A stretch of DNA of 64,000 nucleotides from positions 1,203,231 through 1,267,230 of the forward strand of contig NZ_LR027849.1 in assembly GCF_900607235.1 (NCBI RefSeq). The letters are read 5' to 3'. The translations under genes were made by a program, and so were the position numbers. The notes beneath the pieces were generated by a model. It was not told the origin of the DNA and did not search any database. It saw nothing but the letters and a program-made list of their open reading frames with translations. Below, one piece after another: positions 16,512-26,878 of this stretch. Origin of the DNA: Olivibacter jilunii (lineage in GTDB: Bacteria > Bacteroidota > Bacteroidia > Sphingobacteriales > Sphingobacteriaceae). How positions within the stretch are numbered: the stretch's first letter is position 1; each line of letters starts with the position of its first letter.

Positions 16512-17372
16512 ATGTTAAAACGAATCGTTATACGTAAAAGAACTCTTTTTTTCGGCCTTTGTACCGCATGCTTAACACAGGCCTGCTCAAAGAGCGATAC
16601 CGAACCAACTGATACTGGGCCGATCAAATATGTAACAGAACTCTTTGACTACCAACCGGCACCCGGACAATTTATCAGTCAATCATTAGATAATGAAAAC
16701 GGCGCGCGAAGCATTCTGAGAGGCAATCAAGGAATCGTTTCTTTGGGCGCTTTTGGGGGATACATTGTTCTGGGGTTCGACCACCCGGTGATTAACGTAC
16801 CTGATAAAGCAGATATCGCCGTTTATGGTAATTCCATGGACAACTTTGCAGAACCGGGAGTTGTCTGGCTCATGAGAGACGAAAACGGTAATGGGATTCC
16901 GGATGATACTTGGTATGAAATCCAAGGAAGTGAATTTGGGAAACCTGGATACGTGCGTGATTATATGGTTACTTATTTTAAGCCTGCTACAGATACTTCC
17001 GATATTCTGTGGAAAGATAGCTCAGGAAATGAAGGAAAAATAAAAAGGAATAATACACATCGCCAACTCTATTTCCCGAGTTGGATTGATCAGGACTCCT
17101 ATTCATTGCAGGGCTCTTTACTCCCTAGCACTAATATTGATCAAACAAACCCCGACTTTATTACGAGCGCGCCATTTGTTTATGGCTATGCAGACAATAG
17201 GTATAATGGAGATGAGATAGACATCGCCGATGCAATAGACGAAAAAGGGGTAAAGGTAAATCTTCCTTCTATTAATTTTATCAAGATACAAACCGGTATT
17301 TTGGCAGATCTTGGAAGGCTAGGGGAGCTATCCACTGAAATAACGGCTGTAGAAGATCTTAATATTCCTTGA
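16512..17372 (+). CDS. Surface lipoprotein of the B12 operon, function unclear
   Basis: 286 residues. A positively charged lipoprotein signal ends CLTQAC (Cys25). The mature protein resembles Bacteroidota cell-surface proteins with AFGGYIVLGFD and AEPGVVWLMRDENGNGIPDD; the D-E-N-G-N-G-x-P-D-D segment (123-132) looks like a calcium-binding loop. Similar proteins are encoded in B12 transport loci, so it may help capture corrinoids outside the cell, possibly akin to BtuH-type lipoproteins, but that identity is not shown by the sequence. It is the first gene after the riboswitch and ends 6 bases before the TonB receptor start. Confidence 0.8.
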   Translation: MLKRIVIRKRTLFFGLCTACLTQACSKSDTEPTDTGPIKYVTELFDYQPAPGQFISQSLDNENGARSILRGNQGIVSLGAFGGYIVLGFDHPVINVPDKADIAVYGNSMDNFAEPGVVWLMRDENGNGIPDDTWYEIQGSEFGKPGYVRDYMVTYFKPATDTSDILWKDSSGNEGKIKRNNTHRQLYFPSWIDQDSYSLQGSLLPSTNIDQTNPDFITSAPFVYGYADNRYNGDEIDIADAIDEKGVKVNLPSINFIKIQTGILADLGRLGELSTEITAVEDLNIP

Positions 17373-17378
17373 TAACAC

Positions 17379-19400
17379 TTGAATAATTATTCACTATACC
17401 CTTCTTTTTGGCTTGTCCTTTTTACGCTTTTTCTTACGCGAAATGTAAGTGCGCAAACAAACAAAATGGACACCGTTTCCATTTATGGCACAAAAAACAA
17501 CCTCACCATTCAATCGGCGGTTCCTGTCCAGATTTTAACTTCTAACGAACTGAAAGGATTAAATAGTTTATCGGTAGCAGATGCCACACGCTTCCTTTCC
17601 GGAGTCCAGCTAAAGGACTATGGAGGAGTGGGGGGACTAAAAACTATCAATGTCAGAAGCATGGGGTCCAGTCATACACAAGTACTCTTAGATGGTATTG
17701 CTGTAGGCAATATGCAAAACGGACAAGTTGACCTCGGAAAATATTCGCTTGAAAACATAGAACAAATTAGCCTTTACAATGGCGACCGCCAAGCTTTACT
17801 ACAACCGGCCAAAAGTTTTGCCTCGGCTTCTTATATGTATTTACAAAGTAAAACACCTCAATTTAAAGAAGGCAAAGATTATAATCTAACCGCAGGTTTA
17901 AAGCATGGCTCTTTTGACCTAATCAATCCTTCTTTATTAGTTGAAAGAAAAATCAACGAAAATTTAAATGCTACTATCAGCACCGAATATACTCAGGCGA
18001 GCGGAAAATATAAATTCCGATTGCAAGACCCAAACTATGATACCGTGGCTTACCGAGAAAACGCCGATATCAAAGCTTTTAGAGCAGAATCAATCATCAA
18101 TGGAAAATGGTTATCCGGTGATTGGCGTAGTCATGTATACATCTATTCATCTGATAGGGGACTTCCCGACGCAATTATTGCCAATCGATTAAAACCCACA
18201 AGTCCGGAGAAAGGACAGCGTCAAAAAGATCGCAATATTTTTTTTCAAAGTTCCTATCGAAAAGAACTCAACCGGTATTCGTTTTTGGTAAATGCTAAAT
18301 ACGCAAATGATTATACGTATTATTTAAACCCCAATATCATTAAGATCGAAGGACCGCTGGAGAATAATTTCAGGCAACAGGAAATCTTTTTATCGTTCGC
18401 TAATCAATATAAAGTGACCCGACAATGGGGCCTGTCATTAAGTGCGGACTGGCAATGGAATAAATTAAACGCGAACTTAGACGATTTTGCCTATCCTACG
18501 CGATATACTACGCTCTTAGCATTAGCGTCGCAATATAAAGTAGATCGGGTTACCTTTCAATCGAGTTTGTTGGCAACCTTGGTACAAGATCATGCAAAAC
18601 ATGATGCGGGCGCAGGAGTTAAACGCAGGCTGAGCCCCACTTTTTCTATATCCTGGCAGCCCTTTACTTATCAGGATTTCCGAATAAGGGCGTTTTATAA
18701 GAACATTTTCCGAATGCCTACCTTCAATGACCTATATTATACTGATATTGGAAACACTTCATTGAGGCCCGAAAATGCCAACCAATTCAATGTAGGTGCA
18801 ACTTATGGGAAGTCTTTGGCAAAGGCACTGAAATATTTCAGTATACAGGCAGATGTATACTATAACACGATTAACGACAAAATAATTGCCTCCCCGGCCA
18901 ATAATCAATTCCGTTGGATAATGTATAACTTAGATCGCGTAGAAACAAAGGGTGTCGATGTCCTGGCAAAAGTGGTTTATCAGCCCTTTAAAAAGGCCAA
19001 TATTACCATGGGATTGAATTATACGTTCGAAGAGGCATTGGATATGACAGAAAATCAGGAAAATCACCAAGCCTTTAATCGCGGACAGCAGATTCCGTAT
19101 ATCCCGAAGCATAGCGGTTCATTAATAGTACAAATGGACTATCGAAGCTTTCGTTTAAATTATAGCTTTCTTTATACCGGTGAGCGGTACAGTCAGGCAG
19201 CTAATCGTGCAGACAATTACTTGCAACCTTGGTACACACATGACATTTCAATCGGAAAAGAGGATCTTACCTTTACAGGAAAGGTAAAGCTGAATTTGAT
19301 GCTGGAAATGAATAACTTTCTCAATCAACCCTACGAGGTTGTTAAAAATTTCCCTATGCCGGGAAGAAATTTCCGTATAAGAATATCATTTAAATATTAA
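17379..19400 (+). CDS. btuB: TonB-dependent outer membrane receptor, BtuB-like
   Basis: 673 residues. TTG 17379 is the only usable start: TAA lies two codons upstream and the first ATG is past the signal peptide (FWLVLFTLFLTRNVSAQ). A plug domain (~35-150, with SVADATRFLSGVQLKDYGGVGGLKTINVRSMGSSHTQVLLDG) is followed by a 22-strand type barrel ending in a C-terminal aromatic (ISFKY). There is no CarboxypepD-like N-terminal extension. The position behind a cobalamin riboswitch and before a BtuG-like gene makes vitamin B12 the likely substrate. It would use TonB energy to bring cobalamin into the periplasm. The propeller gene starts 2 bases after the stop. Confidence 0.88.
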   Translation: MNNYSLYPSFWLVLFTLFLTRNVSAQTNKMDTVSIYGTKNNLTIQSAVPVQILTSNELKGLNSLSVADATRFLSGVQLKDYGGVGGLKTINVRSMGSSHTQVLLDGIAVGNMQNGQVDLGKYSLENIEQISLYNGDRQALLQPAKSFASASYMYLQSKTPQFKEGKDYNLTAGLKHGSFDLINPSLLVERKINENLNATISTEYTQASGKYKFRLQDPNYDTVAYRENADIKAFRAESIINGKWLSGDWRSHVYIYSSDRGLPDAIIANRLKPTSPEKGQRQKDRNIFFQSSYRKELNRYSFLVNAKYANDYTYYLNPNIIKIEGPLENNFRQQEIFLSFANQYKVTRQWGLSLSADWQWNKLNANLDDFAYPTRYTTLLALASQYKVDRVTFQSSLLATLVQDHAKHDAGAGVKRRLSPTFSISWQPFTYQDFRIRAFYKNIFRMPTFNDLYYTDIGNTSLRPENANQFNVGATYGKSLAKALKYFSIQADVYYNTINDKIIASPANNQFRWIMYNLDRVETKGVDVLAKVVYQPFKKANITMGLNYTFEEALDMTENQENHQAFNRGQQIPYIPKHSGSLIVQMDYRSFRLNYSFLYTGERYSQAANRADNYLQPWYTHDISIGKEDLTFTGKVKLNLMLEMNNFLNQPYEVVKNFPMPGRNFRIRISFKY

Positions 19401-19402
19401 GC

Positions 19403-20524
19403 ATGCGCAATACAGTTACAATATTTTATATTTTCATTGCGATACTCGGTTTTGGGCTTTTGAGTACTTGCAGAAAGGATACAATCCCTTCAGCAGAGGA
19501 AACCTTTCGTTTTAGTAGGGGCCTATATTTACTGAACGAGGGTAATATGTCGATGAACAAAGCGTCTCTCGACTTTTATGATTTCACTACCGGAACCTAT
19601 GAGAGAAATGTATATCAGCGAGCTAATCCATCCGTTGTCTTGGGTTTGGGCGATGTCGGTAATGATATACAACTGTACGGAGGCAAACTATACATAGCTG
19701 TAAACGCATCCAATAAAATAGAAGTGCTAGATGCGTTTACTGCCAAACGTATTAAGTCGATTGATCTTATTAACTGCCGCTATATAACAGCCGCACAGGG
19801 GAAAGTCTATGTCAGCTCTTATAACGCATCCATATCCTTAAGCCCTAATTCTCCGAACGGAACGGTAGTTGAAATCGATACCATGTCGCTAAACATTTTG
19901 AGAGAAGTTTCAGTAGGTCGGCAACCGGAAGGGCTTGCTGTTTCTAACAACAAGCTTTATGTCGCCAATTCAGGCGGATACAATCCGAATACCTATGAGC
20001 GAACGTTGTCCGTTATTGATCTGCCAACCTTCAAAGAGCTAAAGAGAATTGATGTTGCCATAAACCTACAACAAGTAAAAGTAGATCAACACGGCAAAAT
20101 CTACGTAACGTCCAGGGGAGATTATAAAGGCAAGCATTCTAATCTTTTTTTCATCGATCCCTACACGGATCGTATAATAGAACAATTGGATAAACCCGTA
20201 AGTAATTTTTGGATTGACGACGAAAAAATATATACCTATGCTACCGAATGGGATAGCGACGCACAAAAGAACACGATTCTTTTTAATTCATTTTTGATTA
20301 ACGACTTGAATAACGGTTTTCCTTATATAGATACTGACATAGCCGGCCGCATCACCATCCCGTATGGCATCGCCGTTGATGCTAATACTAAAAACGTTTA
20401 TCTAACGGATGCAAAAAACTATGTTAGTCCAGGAACATTGTATGAGTTCAACGCAACAGGTAGATTATTAAGGTCTTTTGAAACAGGTGATATCCCCGCC
20501 CATATGGCTTTTTTGGGGAATTAA
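19403..20524 (+). CDS. BtuG-like cobalamin-binding beta-propeller lipoprotein
   Basis: 373 residues with lipobox LSTC (Cys23). The mature part is built of repeated beta-propeller blades with YncE/YVTN-like phrases (LYIAVNASNKIEVLDAFTAKRIKSIDL, LYVANSGGYNPNTYERTLSVIDL, VYLTDAKNY). In Bacteroides thetaiotaomicron BtuG, a surface lipoprotein of this type, binds B12 with very high affinity and caps BtuB; the same gene order and riboswitch control here support that function. It would sit on the outer face of the outer membrane. Assignment rests on context and fold, not on a binding-site motif. Confidence 0.83.
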   Translation: MRNTVTIFYIFIAILGFGLLSTCRKDTIPSAEETFRFSRGLYLLNEGNMSMNKASLDFYDFTTGTYERNVYQRANPSVVLGLGDVGNDIQLYGGKLYIAVNASNKIEVLDAFTAKRIKSIDLINCRYITAAQGKVYVSSYNASISLSPNSPNGTVVEIDTMSLNILREVSVGRQPEGLAVSNNKLYVANSGGYNPNTYERTLSVIDLPTFKELKRIDVAINLQQVKVDQHGKIYVTSRGDYKGKHSNLFFIDPYTDRIIEQLDKPVSNFWIDDEKIYTYATEWDSDAQKNTILFNSFLINDLNNGFPYIDTDIAGRITIPYGIAVDANTKNVYLTDAKNYVSPGTLYEFNATGRLLRSFETGDIPAHMAFLGN

Positions 20525-20673
20525 TCGATCGTATCACTGCGATAGCAAGTACTTTGGGGTGAAAAATCAGAGGTGGATTAATCCTTTGTGTTTAAATATT
20601 GTCAAAATTAGCAGAAACACAAAATTATTGCTCGTAAGTAAAAGTTTATTAATAAACATCTATCTTAATTTAA

Positions 20674-20681
20674 TAGCTTTG
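20674..20681 (+). promoter_or_regulatory. -7 promoter box
   Basis: TAGCTTTG, exact match to TAnnTTTG, 22 bases before the start of the small secreted protein gene. Suggests a separate promoter from the B12 operon. Confidence 0.5.
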
Positions 20682-20703
20682 CTTACATTAAATTTTCTTT
20701 GTT

Positions 20704-21081
20704 ATGAACAAGAAGGGTATATTTCAGCTACTTTGCATGACATTCTTGTCATTTGCAGTAGCAAACGCTCAGGAAATAGAATCGGCAGATCAAAACCCAA
20801 ACTTCAATAGAAGTCTTCAACGCTATGCGAGGCTAAGTGATTCGTTACTTCGTTACCAGGGAGCGACCATTCAACAAACTTACAAGGCGTATGATTGGTA
20901 CCAGGCAAGAGAAGAGCGAAGAGCCTTACGACGAGAAAGAAGGCATTTAGAGCGAATGGCCAATCCCTACTATAATGATTGGTATTATCCTTCCATTGGA
21001 TTTGGTTATTACGGCTATAACAATTGGGGTTGGTCGCCATATGTGGGTTTAGGATTCAACACCAGAGGCTTTTGGTATTAA
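20704..21081 (+). CDS. Small secreted Gly/Tyr/Trp-rich protein
   Basis: 125 residues. A signal peptide ends ANAQ. The middle is strongly basic and helical (REERRALRRERRHLERM), and the last ~40 residues are rich in Tyr, Gly, Trp and Asn (YGYNNWGWSPYVGLGF). I recognise no family. It is followed after 30 bases by the LpoB-like gene, so all three genes to 23163 are probably one unit devoted to the cell envelope. The basic and aromatic halves suggest binding to an anionic surface or another envelope protein, which is a guess. Confidence 0.7.
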   Translation: MNKKGIFQLLCMTFLSFAVANAQEIESADQNPNFNRSLQRYARLSDSLLRYQGATIQQTYKAYDWYQAREERRALRRERRHLERMANPYYNDWYYPSIGFGYYGYNNWGWSPYVGLGFNTRGFWY

Positions 21082-21111
21082 CACTTTTAACTTAAAAAAT
21101 AAAAAATTAAA

Positions 21112-21705
21112 ATGAAACTTAAGCACTTTTTATTTTCCGCCGCTATAACGGCTGCTTCTTTCACTATATTTTCCTGTGCACGCCAAGTCACTCGTGTAAG
21201 TCCCGAAGAAACCATAGATATCAGCGGAAATTGGAATAATACGGATTCGAGGATGGTAGCTGACGAAATGACAAAAACGATTCTTGGAGCGGATTGGTTA
21301 GCTGATCATCTAGAAAAGCATGCCGGGAAAAAACCAGTAGTAATTGTAGGTATGATGCAAAATAAAAGCCATGAGCATATTGATGCTGAAACCTTTGTAA
21401 AAGATGTAGAAAGAGCTTTTATACAAACACAACGGGTACGCTTAGTTCAGGGAGGGAAGAAGCGCGAAGAGCTAAGAGCAGAAAAGGCCGATCAGCAGGA
21501 AAACGCTTCGCTTTCTACCATGAAGAAGTTTGGATTGGAAAATGGTGCTGACTATATACTTCAAGGCTCGATCAACTCTATAGTCGATTCACATAAAAGG
21601 CAAAAAGTTGTTTATTATCAGGTAGATTTGGAATTGACCGACATCCAAACAAATGAAGTTGTCTGGATTGGAGATAAAAAAATTGCTAAATACGTTAAAA
21701 ACTAG
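21112..21705 (+). CDS. LpoB-like penicillin-binding protein activator lipoprotein
   Basis: 197 residues with lipobox IFSC (Cys22). The mature domain reads like the LpoB/CsgG-like fold: DISGNWNNTDSRMVADEM, a conserved PVVIVGMMQNKSHEHID core, AFIQTQRVRLV, and GADYILQGSINSI. In E. coli LpoB is an outer-membrane lipoprotein that stimulates the peptidoglycan synthase PBP1b. Here the neighbour downstream is a COG3014 lipoprotein, an association also seen in Proteobacteria, which supports a conserved functional unit. Whether it stimulates a PBP in this organism is inference. Confidence 0.82.
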   Translation: MKLKHFLFSAAITAASFTIFSCARQVTRVSPEETIDISGNWNNTDSRMVADEMTKTILGADWLADHLEKHAGKKPVVIVGMMQNKSHEHIDAETFVKDVERAFIQTQRVRLVQGGKKREELRAEKADQQENASLSTMKKFGLENGADYILQGSINSIVDSHKRQKVVYYQVDLELTDIQTNEVVWIGDKKIAKYVKN

Positions 21706-21726
21706 TAGTTGAATCATCGTTGCAGT

Positions 21727-23163
21727 ATGAAGAAATATTCTAAACAAATACCAATATCATTAATGGGTTTATTTTTGATGGTATTTGTTTATGGCTGTGC
21801 AAGTTATAACGAGCGAGTCGCATCATACTACAAAAAAATCGCAGAAGGTGATTACCTGGCAGCAGAAAAAGATCTCGAAAGGAACTCTTTATTAAAGAAA
21901 CCCCGTAACAAATTGCTGTACTTAATGGAACTTGGCCGTGTTAGTCAATTAAATGGCAATTATGAGGCTAGTAACCGTTATTTTAACGAAGCAGACAGGT
22001 TGCTGGAAATCGGTTTAGGGAACACCCGAGATGCGATAGTTGGAACACTGGTAAATCCAATGACGCAAAACTATAAGGGCGAAGACTTTGAAAAGTTTAT
22101 GATTCATTATTACAAGGCACTCAATTATATATACCTGAATAATACTGAGGAAGCCATTGTAGAGGCCAGACGCATTAGTTTACAAACGCAGGCGCAAGCA
22201 GATAAATACAACGATAAGGCCAATAGATATTCTCAGGACGCTTTCTCCCTTATGTTACAGGGGCTTATTTATGAACGTGACCGGGATGTTAATAATGCCT
22301 TTATCGCTTATCGAAATGCGGTAGAAGTGTATCTTAAACAAAAGGACACGATCTATTACGATACCCCCATCCCAACCGGTTTAAAATATGATGTAATGCG
22401 AATGGCCTACCTTAATGGTTTCGAATCGGAGCTTCAACGTTTTGAGAAAATTTTCAATATGCCTTACAAACATTACCAAGCAGGTGCGGGAGGAGAACTC
22501 GTCTTATTCTGGGAAAACGGCTTGGCACCCATTAAGCAACAAGAGGATTTAGTGTTTTCTTTGGTTAAAGGAAGTAATGGTGATTTTGTATTTACCAATG
22601 CAGCGGGAACGATTCTTATTCCAATTGATCATGATGTGTACCGTAATAACAGTACCAGTTTGAACGATGTACATAGTGTGCGGGTGGCCTTTCCTAAATA
22701 TGTCTCAAAACCAGCTTATTTTACGGACGCTTCGATTAACGTTGACAGTAACCATTTTTATTTTGAAAAAGCGGAAGATATCAACGCATTAGCTGTAGAA
22801 ACATTAAAACAACGTTTTGGCAAAGAAATGGGAAAAACACTTACCCGTTTAGCCATAAAAAAAGGTGCCGAGTACGCATTAAAGGAAAGCGCAAAAGGTT
22901 CCGGAAAAAACGGAAAAGACAATGCATTACTGGAAGGATTAGGTTTCGGCGTTCAATTATACAGTCTACTTTCTGAAAAAGCTGACACACGAAATTGGCA
23001 ATCCCTCCCGAACCAAATACTTTACACCAGGGTTCCACTAAAATTAGGAGAAAACAAAATCGCCCTCCAACTGAAGAGCAAAGACGGCAATTCCCATACC
23101 GATACCCTTACTGTAAAGGGCAACGGCAACTTGCAGTTTTTAAGCTATCCAACGCTACGTTAA
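21727..23163 (+). CDS. COG3014 family lipoprotein
   Basis: 478 residues from ATG 21727; the longer frame starts with TTG at 21709, four bases after the preceding stop. The signal ends FVYGCASYN, a lipobox. The first half is helical and TPR-like (NEADRLLEIG, KALNYIYLNNTEEAIVEARRIS, MLQGLIYERDRDVNNAFIAYRNAVEVYL); the second half is beta-rich with a glycine-rich segment (KESAKGSGKNGKDN). Function is not known for the family. Its pairing with an LpoB-like gene points to peptidoglycan or envelope assembly. It ends 20 bases from the convergent prfC. Confidence 0.8.
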   Translation: MKKYSKQIPISLMGLFLMVFVYGCASYNERVASYYKKIAEGDYLAAEKDLERNSLLKKPRNKLLYLMELGRVSQLNGNYEASNRYFNEADRLLEIGLGNTRDAIVGTLVNPMTQNYKGEDFEKFMIHYYKALNYIYLNNTEEAIVEARRISLQTQAQADKYNDKANRYSQDAFSLMLQGLIYERDRDVNNAFIAYRNAVEVYLKQKDTIYYDTPIPTGLKYDVMRMAYLNGFESELQRFEKIFNMPYKHYQAGAGGELVLFWENGLAPIKQQEDLVFSLVKGSNGDFVFTNAAGTILIPIDHDVYRNNSTSLNDVHSVRVAFPKYVSKPAYFTDASINVDSNHFYFEKAEDINALAVETLKQRFGKEMGKTLTRLAIKKGAEYALKESAKGSGKNGKDNALLEGLGFGVQLYSLLSEKADTRNWQSLPNQILYTRVPLKLGENKIALQLKSKDGNSHTDTLTVKGNGNLQFLSYPTLR

Positions 23164-23183
23164 TTAGCTGAATCAAGCTTAAC

Positions 23184-24770
23184 TTACCACTCACTGGTTT
23201 CATGAAACACAACATCGGGATACTCACGCATTGTTGAATCAATATCCCACTTGGAGTTTGAAAGGTACACGGGTCTATTTTCCTTATCAAAAGCAATACG
23301 ATTGGCCTGAGACCGCATGAGCTTTTCCATCTGATTTTGATCATTGGATGTTATCCAACTTGCTTTTGTGAAACTGATTGCCCTAAAATTACATGACGCA
23401 CCATACTCATGAAGTAAGCGAAATTTAATCACTTCAAACTGAAGCTCACCCACCGTACCAACAAACTTTCTGCTTCCCAGATTTTGCGTAAAAAGCTGCG
23501 CCACACCCTCATCCACAAGCTGCGTAATTCCTTTTTCCAATTGCTTCGTTTTCATCGGGTCCATGTTTTCCAGCTCTTTAAAAATTTCCGGAGAAAAGCT
23601 TGGAATACCCAAATACTTTAACGTTTCGCCCTCAGTCAATGTATCGCCAATTTTAAAGTTACCAGCATCATATAATCCGATTACGTCACCGGGCCAAGCT
23701 TCTTCAACCAAACTCTTGGCATCGGCCATAAAGCTTGTAGGGGACGCAAATTTTAATTTTTTATTGGATCGGATATGTTGATAAAATTTATTACGTTCGA
23801 ATTTTCCGGAGCATACGCGACAAAAAGCAATACGATCCCGATGGTTTGGGTCTAAATTGGCATGTATTTTAAACACAAAGCCTGTAAATTTTTCTTCGTT
23901 GGGCTGCACGGTCCTTTTATCTGTCTCTCGCGCTTGCGGCTCCGGTGCTATTTCTACAAACGTGTCCAATAACTCTTCAATACCGAAGTTATTGATTGCA
24001 CTTCCGAAAAAGACAGGAGCCAAATAACCTGATCGATAAAGCGTCAAATCAAAAGGTTCATACACGCCTTCTACTAACTCAACCTCATCGCGTAATTTTC
24101 TCGCGGCTTTATCCCCCAGTTGTCGCTCAAGTTCAATACTCGACAGATCTTCAACTTCGATAAAGTCGTCAGCGATATTCATTTTATTTTCAGCGCTGAA
24201 CAATTTTAGCTGTTTTTTGTAAAGATGATAAACACCCGCAAAGGTACTACCAATTCCAATGGGCCAACTAAGTGGGCGGGTAGAAATGTTTAGCTCCTTT
24301 TCGATTTCTTCCAATAGGTCGAAAGGGTCCTTGCCTTCACGATCCATTTTATTGATAAAAACCATTACAGGGATATGCCGCATTCTACAAACACTCATTA
24401 GCTTCCGTGTTTGTTCTTCAACTCCTTTAACACAATCAATCACCAAAATGACCGAATCAACCGCAGTGAGCGTTCGGTAGGTATCTTCTGCAAAGTCTTT
24501 ATGACCGGGCGTGTCCAGTATATTTATTTTTCGGTCTTTGTAATTAAACCCCATCACTGAGGTGGCAACCGAGATACCCCGTTGTTTTTCAATTTCCATA
24601 AAGTCAGAGGTTGCTGTTTTCTCCGCTTTATTTCTTTTGACCGTGCCAGCTTTCTGTATAGCTCCTCCAAACAACAATAGTTTTTCAGTCAACGTCGTTT
24701 TACCAGCATCCGGGTGACTAATGATCCCAAAGATTCTTCGTTTATTTATCTCTATTTGCAAGTTGCTCAT
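23184..24770 (-). CDS. prfC: Peptide chain release factor 3
   Basis: 528 residues. GTPase motifs are clear: [15 protein letters not shown] (G1), [13 protein letters not shown] (G3) and [10 protein letters not shown] (G4). The downstream domains contain the RF3 patterns [18 protein letters not shown] and [14 protein letters not shown]3 is a GTPase that releases RF1/RF2 from the ribosome after termination. An exact -7 box TACCTTTG on the minus strand (plus 24796-24803) lies 26 bases upstream of the ATG. Confidence 0.97.
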   Translation of the reverse strand: MSNLQIEINKRRIFGIISHPDAGKTTLTEKLLLFGGAIQKAGTVKRNKAEKTATSDFMEIEKQRGISVATSVMGFNYKDRKINILDTPGHKDFAEDTYRTLTAVDSVILVIDCVKGVEEQTRKLMSVCRMRHIPVMVFINKMDREGKDPFDLLEEIEKELNISTRPLSWPIGIGSTFAGVYHLYKKQLKLFSAENKMNIADDFIEVEDLSSIELERQLGDKAARKLRDEVELVEGVYEPFDLTLYRSGYLAPVFFGSAINNFGIEELLDTFVEIAPEPQARETDKRTVQPNEEKFTGFVFKIHANLDPNHRDRIAFCRVCSGKFERNKFYQHIRSNKKLKFASPTSFMADAKSLVEEAWPGDVIGLYDAGNFKIGDTLTEGETLKYLGIPSFSPEIFKELENMDPMKTKQLEKGITQLVDEGVAQLFTQNLGSRKFVGTVGELQFEVIKFRLLHEYGASCNFRAISFTKASWITSNDQNQMEKLMRSQANRIAFDKENRPVYLSNSKWDIDSTMREYPDVVFHETSEW

Positions 24771-24795
24771 CGTTAACAGCGAAATTTAAAGGGGG

Positions 24796-24803
24796 CAAAG
24801 GTA
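24796..24803 (-). promoter_or_regulatory. -7 promoter box of prfC
   Basis: CAAAGGTA on the plus strand reads TACCTTTG on the minus strand, an exact TAnnTTTG match 26 bases before the prfC start codon. Confidence 0.5.
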
Positions 24804-24942
24804 AGGAATATATCGGTAAATATAGCGTTGGATTTTAGCAATACGCAATAGTAATGGATCTCCGAAACTTCCAGTTCAGCACAAAATTACTTTGTATTTA
24901 CAAAAAGACCGACATTATACGTATAGATTTGAAAAAAAATCG

Positions 24943-24950
24943 TACTTTTG
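24943..24950 (+). promoter_or_regulatory. -7 promoter box of guaB
   Basis: TACTTTTG matches TAnnTTTG exactly. The predicted transcription start near 24956 lies within the left arm of the hairpin next to the guaB start codon. Confidence 0.55.
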
Positions 24951-24952
24951 CC

Positions 24953-26459
<1,507 letters not shown>

Positions 26460-26878
26460 TAAAAAACGATTTAGCAATAAATAATGACCTGAGGCGTCTA
26501 CCTGCCTCAGGTTTTTTATTGCCAGCCACTTTATATAACCAAATTGTTAATAAAAAATCCGCAGTGTAGAAACACCCCCTTAGTGTATTTTGTACAAGCT
26601 GATTATCAACAAGTTCTGCTAAAACCTTCATTATTAACAATAAATCCAACGCTTTTGTCGTTTCAATAAAGTTCAAATAAATTTTACAAGCATTTTGGTT
26701 TTTTTAAAAATTCGACTACATTTAGTAAATTTTAGCTGAAACATTTCTACCATAAAGTAGGGAAGGTGTTAAATAAAATAACCAGTAAAGCTAACAGAGA
26801 CTGTTTAAAACCAACAATTTAAATGATAAGAATTAAATATTTTATTAACGCAACCAGAATCTTATACTAACCCACCTT
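26460..26878. other. Intergenic region between guaB and the MFS gene
   Basis: 419 bases without a supported gene. The left end carries the guaB terminator. The rest is AT-rich; TACATTTA near 26716 is a 7-of-8 match to the -7 box, too far upstream to be sure it serves the MFS gene. Sequences like TTATCAACA and TTATTAACA resemble DnaA boxes only loosely. I see no RNA gene. Confidence 0.6.
26487..26518 (+). terminator. Rho-independent terminator of guaB
   Basis: Stem CCTGAGGC (26488-26495) / GCCTCAGG (26504-26511) with an 8-base loop followed by six T residues. Confidence 0.85.

Noticed and set aside
26530..26645. DnaA-box-like sequences (TTATCAACA, TTATTAACA) suggesting a replication origin
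   Set aside because: Only loose matches to TTATCCACA, few in number, expected in AT-rich DNA, and no dnaA, dnaN or parAB genes nearby.
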